DNA of 64,000 nucleotides from Scortum barcoo (GCA_023238725.1 CM041531.1:23662143-23726142); one strand, 5' to 3'. Numbered from the stretch's first letter, positions 1-12,790 are shown. Translations and numbers: made by a program. Notes: a model not told the origin generated them from the sequence alone.

Positions 1-90
1 ATCAGCTCCACCACTCGACAAATCTGGGTGGACATGATGGACCAGTAACTATAGAGGAGGAGGTGGCGGACCTCTTCAAGAGGCCAGTAT
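1..90 (-). CDS. Candidate partial coding exon of an unidentified divergent gene
   Basis: On the minus strand a textbook acceptor (a long pyrimidine run ending in CAG at 91-93) precedes an open frame that reads YWPLEEVRHLLLYSYWS and continues to the window edge. The other two frames contain stops. An ATG at 35-33 inside this frame could be the true start, because the joined upstream leader has a stop in this frame. I do not recognise the protein. Only about 29 residues are visible, so it could still be a chance open frame next to a chance acceptor. Confidence 0.35.
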
Positions 91-789
91 CTGAAGAGGA
101 AGGAAAAGGGAAAAAAAGATTTTAAGTTTAATAATGACATAATGATGACACTAACTTTTTCTTCTATAATATTCTATTCTAAAATGTTTATTTTACCAAA
201 AAAAGAACCATGCACAGTTGAATCATAAATGTCATCATTTGATGCACAGTACCAGATTACAGCTATAAGATCATTCACCTATGTGATTCCTTGGCAGGTC
301 AAAAAATAAGGAAAAACGACAATAACAAACATACAGAGTAGAGACATACAACTAATACTTTGTAATAACAGGGTTTAACAGTGCTAAGACTCTGAAGCTA
401 ATATGATGTTTAATGATGGTTAACAGAGAGTGGATAACATTATATTTGACCCGCTCAAGTGTTGCTTAAATGTTCAATGTGATCTAATTTACGAAAATGT
501 CTTTAACACGCGCGTGTCAATGTGAGTACAGTCTGCTCATCTCGCACGTGGGCAGAAAAACTTCTCCTTATCTGAAGAGGTTATGACCCTGAAAGGTTCA
601 CGAACTTTATTATCAGCATAGATCAAAGAGAGACACACCATAATTTTATAGACAAAATGTAAATGAAGAAGCTGATCAGTTTGGTAATACTGATATCGCA
701 GATGTTAGCCTACTTGCTAGCCGCATGCTAACATATCTTCCAATTAAAACACATTTAATGCCGTCTTATCAGAATAAATAAACACATAC

Positions 790-960
790 CTTAATGCAGA
801 CGGTCCAATATGACCAGATCTAACGACACATGTGTTTTAAGACGGCTGTAGTCGGAGTGTTGGACCGTAAAGCTCCGTGACATTGAGTGTTCCCGTGCAT
901 TTCGACCCCTCACAACTTGTTTTCGCAACACTTGACTCGTGCTGCTCCAGGCGCGTCCGG
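790..960 (-). other. Candidate noncoding first exon of the divergent minus-strand gene
   Basis: Read on the minus strand, this GC-richer stretch ends in a strong donor (AAG then GTATGTG, exon end at 790). Splicing to the acceptor at 91-92 would give a 699-base intron. The leader contains two short upstream open frames (starting MHGNTQ and MSRSFT) that both stop before or at the junction, as is common for a 5' leader. The upstream limit is a guess. It sits about 340 bases from the sccpdh start, so the two genes would share a bidirectional promoter. Confidence 0.35.
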
Positions 961-1296
961 CTGTCGTCACTCAACCGCGACAGCTGCGAGAACCAATCAA
1001 ATATTTGAGGAAGTTATCACGCTAACACCTTAATGCTAAACAAATCAATTAAAATAAGCATATGCTGCGTATTAGTAGATACATATTTTTATAATTGTTA
1101 AAAAAATACAAATTCAACTCATACTTGCATGTTATTGTTAATGTGGCCAAAAATGAAGCTGTTTTGGCCGCATTAGCATGAAGTTGCTACGGAAGTGGGC
1201 GCAGTGAAAGCAGCTCTGCAGTCCTGCCCCGCTGTTAGTGGTGTGTCTGAGCTGAAGGTGCGTGTGTGAGCTGCTCGGTCCCTCTCTGCTGTCATT
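961..1296 (+). promoter_or_regulatory. sccpdh 5' leader and promoter region
   Basis: This is the region between the candidate divergent exon and the sccpdh ATG. The last 150 bases are G+C-rich and continue into a CpG-rich first coding exon, as for a housekeeping promoter. I see no clear TATA box close to the start. The transcription start cannot be fixed from sequence. Confidence 0.4.
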
Positions 1297-3126
1297 ATGG
1301 TCTTCGTACAGACGTCTTCCAGCAGGCCGTACCACCTGCTGGTCTTCGGGGCCTCGGGCTTCACGGGCCAGTTCGTGGTGGAGGAGGTGGCCCGGGTGGC
1401 GGCCGAAGGTCCGGCGGGGAACCTGCGGTGGGCGGTGGCGGGCAGGAGCAAACAGAAGCTGGAGAAAGTCCTGGAGCAGGCAGCCGGAGTCCTCGGTGTG
1501 TATCTGAGCATGCACTCACCAGCTTTATATTGAGTCCCTCAGTTTGTTGATGCTTTGAACCATGCAGTCACAGTGTAGGTGGTGAGCTTTAAATCAGAGT
1601 TTCAATTAGAACTTTGCAAAGAGAGGTTGCTTCACTTTAAATGACTCAGCTGCACATTGATCTGGATGTGGTGGTTAGTCTGACATGACTTTGACCCCAC
1701 ACTCCAACTGAACTGCAAAGTACAGGCGATGTTACAACACAGAGTTAACCTTTCATAGTTTTAACTGTTATTATTATTAAAATTATTATTATTGTGAAGG
1801 GCCGTATGTAAAAACAAAGTCACGCAAACTAATCTATGTGCCTGCAGATATGTTTTATGTCTACATTTGCTTACTTAGTCTGGGCTTGGAAAAAATTCAA
1901 GTATTTATAGAGTTTGGACTGTAGCAGGTGACTCTGCCTTGCTGAAACTGTATCTGATCTAAGTGATTAACTAATCAACCTTTTATTCAATATACTTTCT
2001 GCAGATCAGCTTGGTTACAACAGTAAAAGTCTTATTTTATTACCTCAAAGACAAGAAATTAGACCTGCAACTACTGTATCCAGCAAACCTTTTTACTTTT
2101 TGATTGATTAAAGACCAAAAGTGTCATTCATCTGAAAAAAAGAAAATTAGCAGTTCATGTACTGTTGATTGACTAGTGAATGGCTGACTAATATTTTCAG
2201 CTCTAACAAAAATGGAAGCATTATTTCACCAGAATGCAGTTAATATGTCGAATATATAAAGAATATATTTAGTATGCTGGTGATTCTCCAGGTTGACGAT
2301 TTGTATCCATGCAACAATCTAAACATGGAAGAGTTCATCACTAGATCAAGACCAGGGAGCTATTCTGCTGTCATGATAGTAATGTGACTTTCCAGAGGAT
2401 TAGATAGTTATTCTGTCGTCCCCTCCTCTTTAGCTTCACAACAGCTGATGGAACAAACCTCTTCGCTGTGCCACCCATGACACACACACACACACTCACA
2501 CACACACACACTCACACACACACACACAGACAGCTTGGCAAGTTAGCTCATCCACTCACTCAGTGCATACTAAAAAATGCAATTTGGCTGCAATTTAAAC
2601 AGAAATTTGCCTTTTTACCCACAAACCCCAAACTGTTACAGTTACATATCAAACACAGACATTATTTTCATATATTATCTTACCACTGTACTCATTTTCA
2701 CACAGATATATATTACTCAAATATTCACACCTAGGGAATCATGAATTTTCTATGTATGTGAACTATGAAGACTGATGTTGTATAGCAAACATTTGGATCA
2801 AAATATACTATAGCACCTCTCTTGTTTGTGTGTTTGTGTGTGTGCAGGTAAGCCCGAGCTGAGGTCAGAGGTGGACATCATCGTGGCAGATGTAGGAGAG
2901 CCAGACTCCCTGGAGGCCATGTGCAAACAGGCGGTGATTGTTCTCAACTGTGTGGGGCCTGTAAGTAGACGGTTCCACAGCAATGTGTGCGCCTCTGTTT
3001 ATTTTTCTTTAACACATACAACTTGATCTGACTCATGGAACAAACTAGTTTTTCCTCACATCCTCTCACAACATTGGCATGTTGGCATTCCCTTTGGAAT
3101 CAGTATCAGTGTAGCTCAAATTATTC

Positions 3127-3172
<46 letters not shown>

Positions 3173-6100
3173 GTCTCTTTCTCTCTCTCTCTCTCTTAAA
3201 CACACACACACACACAGTGCAGCCTTCATTTGCACAATGAAGGCTTCTAACTTGACCGCACACAATAAGTCGTATTGTGTTAAAGTCAGAATGGAAAAGG
3301 GTTTTCACCACTTCTTTGTGTCCTGTGCATCATTCAGGTTCTTGTTTCAGTCCAAGTCCTTCCCCTCTTGTAACCATTACTGTTGCACACAGCAGCACTT
3401 TGCCAGCTTGGTTAAAAACTGAGGCACACAGTCAAAGCCAAAAGAAGATGGACCATCTTGTCCTTTTTAAGTTTCTATATTTTGATCCTAACAATACAAA
3501 GGTGCTCATCGTTTCCTAAAAAATCTGGTATTATTGGGTAGAAACAGACCCCCGTAGTCCTCTGTAAACCACACGTCTTGCATAATACAAAGATTGCAAA
3601 TGAGGAAAAATGCACTTTGCTCTGAAGTGGGATTTCCCCAAAGAGCTGGAATGTGCAGCTGCACTGTGCACTTTTGCAACCTGTGGGAAAACGCCAAGGG
3701 ATCATGTCTCTCACTGGGGTGCCTTAGGAGAGAAAGGAGGAAAAGTGGAAGCTGTGTATTCATCCCTTTGTGTGTGTGTGTCTCTCTGTGTGTATAGTAC
3801 AGGTTCTACGGTGAGCCAGTAGTCAAAGCCTGTGTGGAGAATGGAGCCCATCATATTGACATCAGTGGAGAGCCTCAGGTATGAATATCCATAGTGCTGC
3901 ACTCCTTTACTCTAGTGTGATTATAGTGAGGTGCTCCATCCATGTTATTCCTTACAGTGGTTGATTTTTTTTTTTTTATCCTTTCCTTTTCTTTTGGTAT
4001 GACCTACTTTCAAAATGTAATAATACAAGTAAAATAAAGTTATTTCTTCCTTACTTATTACCCTGTTTGCCTTTCTCAAAGACGTTAAACCTCTAAACTC
4101 AAACATGCTGTATATATTTCTAAACATAAAAAATATTTGTGAAACACATTTAAGTTACTGACCTCTCTCCAGTACGTATTTCTCACCTAAGCATGTTTTC
4201 AGTCAACACTGCATAGATGTTGTCCTGCATTTCTTTGTTGCTTGTATTCAGATTAAATGGGAGATGTGCTGAGTTTCATACTGTAGCTAAAAACACCCAG
4301 AACTAGTCTAAAAAGTAATATTGACTTTTTTAGCTAGATGTAATTTTGGGAAAAAATCTCAGTTTCAAAAACCTGTTGAATTAATACAGTATAGAATAAT
4401 CAAATAAGAAAAAAGCATTTGTGTGTGTTTCTGTCTGGCTGTATGTATGCAGTTTCTGGAGGGCATGCAGTTGAACTACAACAGCCAGGCAGCTGACAAA
4501 GGTGTGTACATCATTGGAAGCTGTGGATTCGACTCCATACCTGCAGACATGGGAGTCATCTACACCAGGGACCAGTTCAAGGGTATGCTCCTCATGACAT
4601 GCACGCACACCGACTTTATAGTTTGAACGTTTCCTGAATATGACTCAAAATTATTATCGTTATTTTTAATAGATTCAACTTTGCTCTTATTTCTATTATG
4701 AATATGTTGCTTGCTGTAGCACTGCTGTAACCATTACAGCTGAAAACTAGTAAAGGTGAAGTGTGACAACACTAAATTGACCTGTGACCGACAGCTGGAA
4801 TAACCGACAGAAAGCAAACTGAGCTCAGGTTCAATGACACATGCCATGCATGGTGTTTTTTAGGTCTATAGGCAGAAAAGATGACATTTAGGTACCACAA
4901 CAACAAGAGACCCAACAGGTGTGTGTGAGCTGTCCAATAAAAGCATCAAGACTGGACCCCATTAAATGGTCTATGTGTCATATTCACCAAACTTTTGTTT
5001 TTGTGTTCTATTTATTCATGTAATGATAAAACTAACCAGGCAGGTGCTGCAGCTACCACATTATTATTCACCAATGAGTTAGCTACTTTAACTAGCTGCC
5101 TCCCTGGAGAGTGAAATAATCAATGCACAAAACATGCTGCATGTTCAAAAGCAGTGTGAGGATTTACATTTATTTTAATGTTAACTTTGGCTGGCTTACC
5201 TGGCTCATATCCAGGTAAATGTATGCTTTTGATTGTTGACTGTTTGACTGTTGAAATGATAAATTTGAGCACATGCTTCATTTAAATTATATCAAGTAGG
5301 CTCAATACACTGAAATAAATAATTATTAATGTAATTAACTTACCTTTTAATGCACAGCAGTCTCTGAAATCTGTCCCATTCTCTCCTCTTGTCTAGTGAT
5401 GGAGCGATTGTTTTGCATCATTAACACGTCCTGTAAGGGTGGCTATGCTGTCATATCTTTGACTCCCATGTCCGCCCACCTGGCATGTCTCTAAATAAAA
5501 ATCCTTTAACCCTATTTATTCATATTTTGACTATTATCAGTTTTAAATTTATCAATAAAGGTTAACACAAGTTAACTCCTTAGGGCATATACTGTCCTAC
5601 TATTATTTATTTTATTTATTTTTATTTTTACCTAATGGTTTTTTTCTATGAAATTACAATTATTACACAGTAGCTTCTGTTATCTTAGCTTAATTTAGCA
5701 GCTTATTAGTGTAGGTACCATTAACATAGCATCAGCATTGCGTTAGCGTTGCGTTAGCATTAGCATCTCTGATATGCACATACAGAACTTCTTAAAAGTT
5801 TTGTTTGACCTGTGAGCATTATGAATTATATCACTGTATTTACAATAAACCTCAGTTTAGTTATTATTTACTTTATACTAATTGGTCTATATTATAAATT
5901 AGCCTTGTGTTGCCTTGCTAATCAAAGGATAAGCTAACCTCCATGCAAGAGGGCCGCTTGCACATGCTCATTTGAGCCAAGTGTGTGTTCTCAGATTGAG
6001 AAGTGTGTGTTCCTGCTGTACCAGTACCATGGGCCGATACTGAGTTACTCATGCTAAGCACACCTAAGCACAAACAGTTGGTTTTGGTGTATTGTGGGGG

Positions 6101-9100
6101 TAACCCTGAAAACTTCACAGGGCATTGTTTTGACCCTCTTTTCACTAAATCTAATGTCTGTTTTGTGGGGTCCAGGTTTTGGGTCCCCACAAAAATTTTG
6201 GACCCCATGCTGTGACTGTGCTGTCAGGTCGCGGGCCCCTCAATATAATAAAGACAAACACACACACACACACACACACACATTGAAGCATTATAATTTA
6301 ACCCCCTCTGACACTGACATACAATGATCCATTCTCTCTCTAAAACATAGCGTGTGCATTTGTTCATTCGCAGGTACACTGACTGCAGTGGAGAGCTTCC
6401 TTACCGTCAGCGCAGGATCTGAAGTGAGTAAATATTTTACCCACAAGTCTGTGCAGTGGACCCGCTTGTTGTTGATCCTTGATCACCCGCTGTCCTCCTC
6501 ATCTTTCCCTTTTCTGTATACTCCTTTCTTATATTTAGCGTTCATTTATTCATCTTTCACAGCAACACAGGCCTGCATTACTCTTCATGCTACACAAAAA
6601 GATGTTTTAAAAATGTTTGCAGTATCACATATCTCAAATGGTTCTTTTTTTTCTTTTCTTCTTGTTCGTGATCTCCTCCATCTTCCTATCTGTCTTTTTT
6701 TCCCTCAATATTTTCTCCCTTTGTGTGTGTGTGTCTCTCTCTCTTTGTCTTCCTCTATCAGGGCGGATGTATCCACGATGGCACATGGCAGTCAGCCATC
6801 TACGGTTTTGCCGACAGCCAGAAGCTCCAGAGTCTCAGGAGGAAGTTTAATCACAAACCTCTACCAGTCGTTGGCTCCAAGCTGAGACGCAGGTAGGGAG
6901 GGTAGTATAGCCTTTTAGCTCATTTCAAAATTAATCATATTTATTTTCATTTATGCTGTACAGAGTTTAGAGCATTCAGAGGGAAATGTAAGTGTATTCA
7001 CATATTTCAGAACACCTTCTGGAGACCTTATCCTATCCTGATCTCCAGATATCCTGAATAAACCTAAAAGGCAAATTTAGTAGCAAAGACACTTTAAATT
7101 TGGAAAATATCCTCCTGATTTGGCTAACGCAGACTGATGAAGTTTCGTATTAACTTCAGATAAACATAGAGACGTATTTTTGCACTGAAACACGGACCGT
7201 AGAGTTTGTCCCCCAAAAACCATACTGCATCAGCAATACCATACGTTTTTATGAGCAGTGATATCACTAAGAAGTAGCATAATTTTACCAAGGCCTGGTC
7301 ACTGAGAGGGCCAATCCAGATATCAGTATTTGACATTATAAAAAATGTTAAAAGTGTTATGATATAGATATGAGGTCATAGTAATGGTCAATGATATTGG
7401 TGTTCTGGCAAACTGATTCCTCTGACCACATTTGCTCAACTGTCCCACAATCCTGCTGTACACACAGGAGCTTGTATTTGATTTTTTCCCCACATGTTTT
7501 CATGTCATTGAATATATTGTGTTTTCTCATCATGTGTTTCTTTGTGTGTGCCTTTTTGTAGGGGAACATTGTTCTACAGTAATGATATCCAGCAGTATAC
7601 AGTGCCCTTCATGGGCTCTGATCCCTCCGTTGTGAAGAGAAGTCAGCGCTTCCTGGTGGAGGAACATCAGGCCACGCCGGTCTGTCTGTCATTTATTTTT
7701 GTTTTCACAACCAGTTTTTTCCTTTATTCACATTTTCTCTTAGTTTCCCTCTGATGATTCACTCATAATTGAATAAACATTTTTTATTATTGTTGTTCTT
7801 GTAGCATTGTATCATTGAAAAATGATTCAATTTCAGTTTAAGTATCACAAATGTGATCAGTTATTTCAGTGGGTTTTTTGGCAAAGCTGGTTTCGAACCT
7901 GGCTTTGTTGATCAGCATTTTCCACTCTAGTGAGCATGGATTTACATGGTAAAGTTGGGATTAAAGAGAAAATATGAAAAACCTCCTGCTCACTGTTGTC
8001 TTGTTCCACTTCTTGGAAGTGTCAAAATATGATTTTTAAGGTTAAACAGGCAGTAATGTGAACCCAGCGCATACCACTGCCTCTGCTATATTTGAAGAGT
8101 ATTAAATAATCTGTTGTTCATTTCAGGTGCAGTATGGGGCGTATGCAGGAATTGGAGGTATCGGGAGCATCATCAAGCTGATGTTTGCTGGCATGATGTT
8201 TTGGTTCTTGGTGAAGTTCAGTTTTGGACGCAACCTACTCATCAAGGTAAACAAACATGGTGTGCATGAAAACAATGGACATTACATAATACAATTACAT
8301 TTCACAACTGACTGTTGCTAGGAAATGTTTTGGCGCTGATATTTGTCTATTGTTTCACTTCTCAGTACCCAGAGTTCTTCTCCTTTGGATTATTCTCCAA
8401 GGCTGGACCAACCAGAAAGCAGGTAAAGTGCTGACAGAACAGAAAATACATCGTTTATACACAGTCAGTTTTCCCCTCTGGTTATTTTCATGCATATGTG
8501 AACAAAGGCATTTAGTTCAGATACTAAAGTATTTTAAGACAGACACTGTCTGATTTGTGTGTGCATCTGTCTGTCTTAGATGGAGGCTTCATCCTTCCAA
8601 TTTGCCTTCTATGGGGAGGGCTACACAGAGGGGCAGGACCCCTCCCAGGGGAAACCTAACAGCAAGATCCGCACACTGGTTCAGGGACCAGGTAACTGGA
8701 AATGAAAGCTCCTAGTGTGATTAAAAAGTTTTGTCCATGATGTATCAAAAAGTGAAAACACAGATATGTGGGGTTCCCTCATAAAACAGTTTGGCTTGTT
8801 GTTATTTACACTTAACGTGGCTTTAGAAAGGAAGCCACTTTTTTAGCAGAATTATAAACATACATACATACATATAAACATTTTATTTGAACCCTCGATG
8901 AATGTAGGGACCAAATGTGAGAAATGCTGTAGAGTGAGATGAACATCAGCCTTGTTGTATTTATATTCTGTCCAGCCTGAGTAATGAGACAAATTAGCCC
9001 AGTCTGGCCTGTTGGACACTTTCCTTTATGTGGTTGTTTAAATGTGCCTCTGTTATAATTCAGAGTGTGGATATGTGGCTACGCCCATTGCCATGGTACA

Positions 9101-9416
9101 GGCCGCTCTAACAGTCCTCAACGAGTCCGCATAGCCATGCCCAAGAAGTGAGTTTTAACACACACACACACACACACACAACCAATATGGGACATGCCTT
9201 TAGATCCAGTCCACATGTTTAGTTTCCAGATTTTTTTGTTTGTTGAGTTTTCTGAGAATGAAGTTTTTCAATCTATCTAGCCAGCGTGAAATCATTAAAT
9301 TCTCATTTGTATCCTTGTTTTCCAGGGGAGGAGTATATACTCCAGCAGCTGCCTTTGCAAAAACCACGCTGATTGACCGCCTCAACAAACACGGCATCCA
9401 GTTCTCAGTCATCTAA
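1297..9416 (+). CDS. sccpdh: Saccharopine dehydrogenase-like oxidoreductase (SCCPDH), frame broken near the C-terminus
   Basis: Twelve coding exons: 1297-1495, 2848-2960, 3798-3878, 4453-4582, 6374-6423, 6762-6892, 7562-7679, 8127-8246, 8366-8422, 8580-8691, 9064-9147, 9326-9416. The first eleven join in frame. The N-terminus carries a Rossmann nucleotide-binding motif (VFGASGFTGQF). Family-typical stretches follow: VLNCVGP, DISGEPQ, GSCGFDSIPADMGVIYTR, VPFMGSD and GYVATPIAMVQAA. A hydrophobic segment in the 8127-8246 exon (about residues 283-302, LMFAGMMFWFLVKF) fits membrane or lipid-droplet attachment. The last exon encodes GGVYTPAAAFAKTTLIDRLN and ends in TAA at 9414-9416. In exon 11 the frame meets TAG at 9132-9134 and is out of phase with exon 12, so the literal product is about 393 residues against 429 in human. 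The ATG has A at -3. Despite its name the family is not known to act as lysine-pathway saccharopine dehydrogenase. Identity is firm, but whether it is the a or b fish paralogue is undecided. Confidence 0.93.
2070..2207 (-). repeat. Decayed relative of the 23272 repeat in sccpdh intron 1
   Basis: On the plus strand it ends gactaatattttcagctcta, the reverse of the family opening seen at 23272. It retains part of the ATTGATTGACTAGTGAAT stretch. Confidence 0.45.
2480..2528 (+). repeat. (CA)n microsatellite in sccpdh intron 1
   Basis: Interrupted CA repeat. Further CA tracts of the same kind lie at about 6257-6282 and 9160-9180. Confidence 0.95.
3131..3217 (+). repeat. (CT)n then (CA)n compound microsatellite in sccpdh intron 2
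   Basis: CT units with a few T-rich interruptions are followed by CA units. A long minus-strand open frame here encodes only Arg-Glu repeats. Confidence 0.95.
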
Positions 9417-10225
9417 AGTCTGCCTCCCCTCTCTGATGCATTACTCCAGGTTTTTCTCAGCACTTACTAACATGCATAATAACAAATGGGATATGTCAGA
9501 TTAAGTTCTTACCCAGCATCTGATTCTACTTTTTGCATTTAAGATGCCCTTGGCTTGAATGTATTATTAACCCTTTGCTCAGAAGACAAAAAGCACAACT
9601 GCTGCAGAGTTTTCCCAGCCAAGGACAGTAAAAGAACCGTTGTGTGATAATGGGTTCAACGTGACCCTCCACTAACATGATTGTTGCTAATGAAGGAAGA
9701 GTTTTTGATAAGCAGTCTCTCTCTCTACCCCTCGTCACTATCAGATGAAACACTTCTTTTATCACACCAAAGATTTACTGGGGACATTTTGTGCAGACGG
9801 AAATCAAATTATAATTCAACAGTGTCTCCATTGAGTAAACAAACCCTCTAATGATACTGTCTCCACCTCAACTGGATAAAAATAGACTCTGCTTAGTTGC
9901 CTCTCCTTCATCATGCAGCTTTTGTCGCGCTACGAAGGAGTTACAATCATACGTTCTGCTGGTGACCTGTGTTATTGAATAGCAACAGTATAGCAGGCTG
10001 ATAGCTTCATAGTGCTAAATGTAATGATCCTGCATTCCTGTGGCAGTCTTGTCTCTCCTCTGGACTGGAATAGTTTAATCCGCAGAGTGATGTTGTTAAT
10101 CTCAGCCCAGGCTTGTCTTTCATGTTTGAGAGTTATGTGCACATGACAAGCTGTGTTTTTGGGTTTTCTTTTGGTGTGCTTTGCTTTGTACCGCTCTCAT
10201 AAATAAAGCCATTTCTGCAAATAGC
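9417..10225 (+). other. sccpdh 3' UTR with polyadenylation signal
   Basis: About 800 bases follow the sccpdh stop without any coding signal. A canonical AATAAA lies at 10202-10207, followed by a T/G-containing stretch. I infer that the transcript ends near 10225. Confidence 0.65.
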
Positions 10226-10582
10226 AATAAGTCTCATGTCTTTCTCACACAGCTGTACTGAAAGAAGCCAGAAATTAATACAATGTTTTTCCTGTCAAGA
10301 GGAGGATGTTTTTGAAGTTTTGAAAAGTTAACCACTTATTTTACATCCCTCTGAAATTTTAGATAGATTGTCATACAGGATCACAGGGTTAGTTTATGAT
10401 CTACTCATGAACTTATAATCACTTCATGCACTGGGAGACCACCCCTTTCACCATGTGTTATTACAAGAAAATGTAAGAGCTTTGGCTTCATTTTCACAGG
10501 AGGTGCCCTGTTTTATGTTTTAGATCTAAAAATATATATGCAATGATTTGTTTTACATTTAATTCAGCAATGCCTTCGTGTG

Positions 10583-10760
10583 CTCTGATAGCCTGGGGGA
10601 CAAGATGTTGGCTGTTAAATGCAACATCCCTGGTTCGAGTCCTAGCTTTGTTCCATGTTGTTCCCCAGTTCTCCCTTTTCATTTCCAGCCATTGCTCCAC
10701 TGGGAACTCTAACGAAAGGCATGTTAGTGTTACAAAAAAGATTGTTGCAATAACTGTCAT
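10583..10760 (+). repeat. Candidate tRNA-derived SINE fragment
   Basis: The segment contains a perfect Pol III B-box-like GGTTCGAGTCC at 10632-10642, preceded by a tRNA-like stretch and followed by a C/T-rich unrelated body. It resembles a short element I associate with percomorph genomes. The A box is poor and no intact tRNA cloverleaf can be drawn, so it is not a tRNA gene. Confidence 0.45.
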
Positions 10761-11149
10761 ACACATTACCTTCAAATATATAGTAGGTATGTATAAAAAG
10801 TTGTTCCTTTATTTCGAAAATGAAAATATTAATAGTATTAATAATAGATTAGTTATAAAAATGACAAATGAGTGATGGATGGAAATGCAAAATGCAAATT
10901 CTGTTTACACATCCTTCAACTAAAAGAGTCATGAGTCAAATCAAACCATTTGCATGCCATACATTTGTCTTGACAGAGACCAGGGGGTCAAGTCGCATGC
11001 TGCACTGGTTAAATGACAGGTGAGCAGCACCACCATTGAGCCAGATTTTGAAAAAACAGATTGTCAAGACACTTCACTTCGAGAGTCACAAGGTGAAGAT
11101 CTTCAAGCTGCTTGCAAGGTCTGAGACCATTTTGGATATCCGAGGTTTT

Positions 11150-11885
11150 AAGCCAACTTGAAGAACTACTGACCCCTGCTCAACCGAACTGTTCTCTTTT
11201 TGACAACAATTTAACTAAATGTGAGGTTGAGCCTTTTGATAATATCGTGGCTCATCTTGCTTTTATGTCCACCTTCCTGCTTCTTAACTTTGTGGTGGGC
11301 CTCCCAGCAAATGCATGGGAGATCTGGCTCATTTGTCGTGGAGGCTTTAGAAATCCATCTCCTAAACCTGGCTGTTTGTGAGTTTCTTTACAGTTTGGGA
11401 AATCTGTACTGTCTGTACAGCTCTGAAGATGCCTGTGTGGGCTTTAGTATCCAGTCGGTGGTGCCTTTTGCTCTGCTGTGGGTCAGCTAGCCCATTTTCC
11501 AGACCTCTATCTGTGTGGAGTATTACACTGCAGTGGTCCACCCTTTGATCTTCATCAGGTAAGAGTTTAAACTGAATTTCTACAGCTTTAAGGTCAGTCC
11601 AGTGACAATAAGTCATGTTTACTGAGTAATTCAACTTGTTTCCATTCTCAGATGCAAGCCCCTGAAGTACAAGTTGGCACACAGTGTGCTGGCCTGGTGT
11701 TTCTTCTTTTTGATTGCTGTGCTTCTGTGGACATTACCACCAAAAATCATTGAATATGCTTGGTTTGTTTGCCCACATTGTGCATCCTTTTGTACTGCTA
11801 CTTCTCAGTTCTGTACTCTCTGAAGCGGCCTGGTCCAGGAGAGAAGGAATAGGTGACAAGATGAAGAGAAAAGACTTTCAAAGGG
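11150..11885 (+). pseudogene. Class A (rhodopsin-family) GPCR pseudogene
   Basis: Three frames together give a GPCR. The first is an N-glycosylatable N-terminus (NCSLFDNNLTKC) and TM1 ending in NFVVGLPANAW. After a frameshift at about 11335-11350 come TM2 (LNLAVCEFLYSLGNLY) and part of TM3. A TAG stop lies at 11488-11490. The frame then resumes with the TM3 end (CVEYYTAVVHPLIF, where the usual DRY-like triplet reads EYY). A GT..AG intron of 93 bases (11559-11651, phase 2) restores IRCKPLKYKLAHSVLAW in TM4. TM5 and a basic third loop (KMKRKDFQRAIIC) follow after a deletion and another frame change, and TM6-TM7 are absent. The style is that of the P2Y/HCAR-like delta branch, but I cannot name the receptor. 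Multiple lesions make a functional product very unlikely. Confidence 0.75.
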
Positions 11886-12790
11886 CAATTATCTGCCAGT
11901 AATGACAGCTCAAAATGCAAATAGTTCAGATATTGTTATAAAACCTGCAGGTCTGGGAATTCTGTGTAAGCATGTCCAACCCTAGCACAAGGCTGATGTA
12001 GATGTAGGCAGATGTACAGTGAAACCATAATTCTTCTCACAGGGCTAAAAGAAATCCTGCTCAACTTCTACCCTGATTTTGTATTTATTATTGGAAAAAA
12101 TTGTGTACACACAGAGTGTACAGAGACACGCAGCTGTTAACACAATACAAACATAGGCACAGGTGTCCCCCGTGATCATTGGACTTTTAGACCCTTTTGT
12201 GTAAACTGTACACGATTATAAATATAATATTAACTTGAGGTAGTCAGTCAAAACAGAATCATTTCTTCTGCTGAGATTGTGGATTTCAGGCCAGAGTGAA
12301 GGTCTGATGATGTTTTGATGGGATCTGTTATATTGACACAAATGTATGTAATCATCTTATGCAGATAATTATGCAGATACCGTGAGATTATACATATATA
12401 TAGGCAAGTCAGTTGTGACCATCAACATAGAATGTAAATAAAACTAAAAAAAAAAAAAAAAATCCAATATGTATTGATAAAAATACAGTTATCTCCTGTA
12501 CAAAACACACAAGTAAACTGTTCACAACTGAAATAGCAGAAAATTGAATACTTTCTTGGCAGTTTCCTGGATTAAACAAGTAACTTGATGTCAAAAACTT
12601 TGTGCCACCTCACATGCACCATGTGCATATATGTATAATATGTATTCATTGTTTGCATTCTGTATTTAGCAATCTTTTCTATGAGGCAGAGCCCACTGTG
12701 CTCCTGTCCCACTCAACAATGTCTTTGACAATGCTTTTTTCAAATGACAGTATATGATTGATCTGCCCTCCGTTCTCCAACGTGTGCTGT
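11886..12790. other. gcfc2 3' UTR and short intergenic interval
   Basis: No coding signal lies here. On the minus strand an AATAAA (TTTATT on plus at 12084-12089) is the best candidate gcfc2 polyadenylation signal, implying a 3' UTR of roughly 700 bases. A run of A on the plus strand at about 12446-12462 interrupts the interval. Confidence 0.45.

Noticed and set aside
6160..6215. Inverted TTTTGTGGGGTCC / GGTCCCCACAAAA hairpin as a terminator or regulatory RNA
   Set aside because: Likely part of a dispersed repeat in an sccpdh intron, with imperfect arms and no supporting context.
6352..6885. 177-codon plus-strand frame
   Set aside because: A read-through of two sccpdh exons and the intron between them in a mixed frame. 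The splice-based model explains the conserved residues.
10583..10660. tRNA gene
   Set aside because: A good B box exists but there is no cloverleaf, so it is better explained as a SINE.
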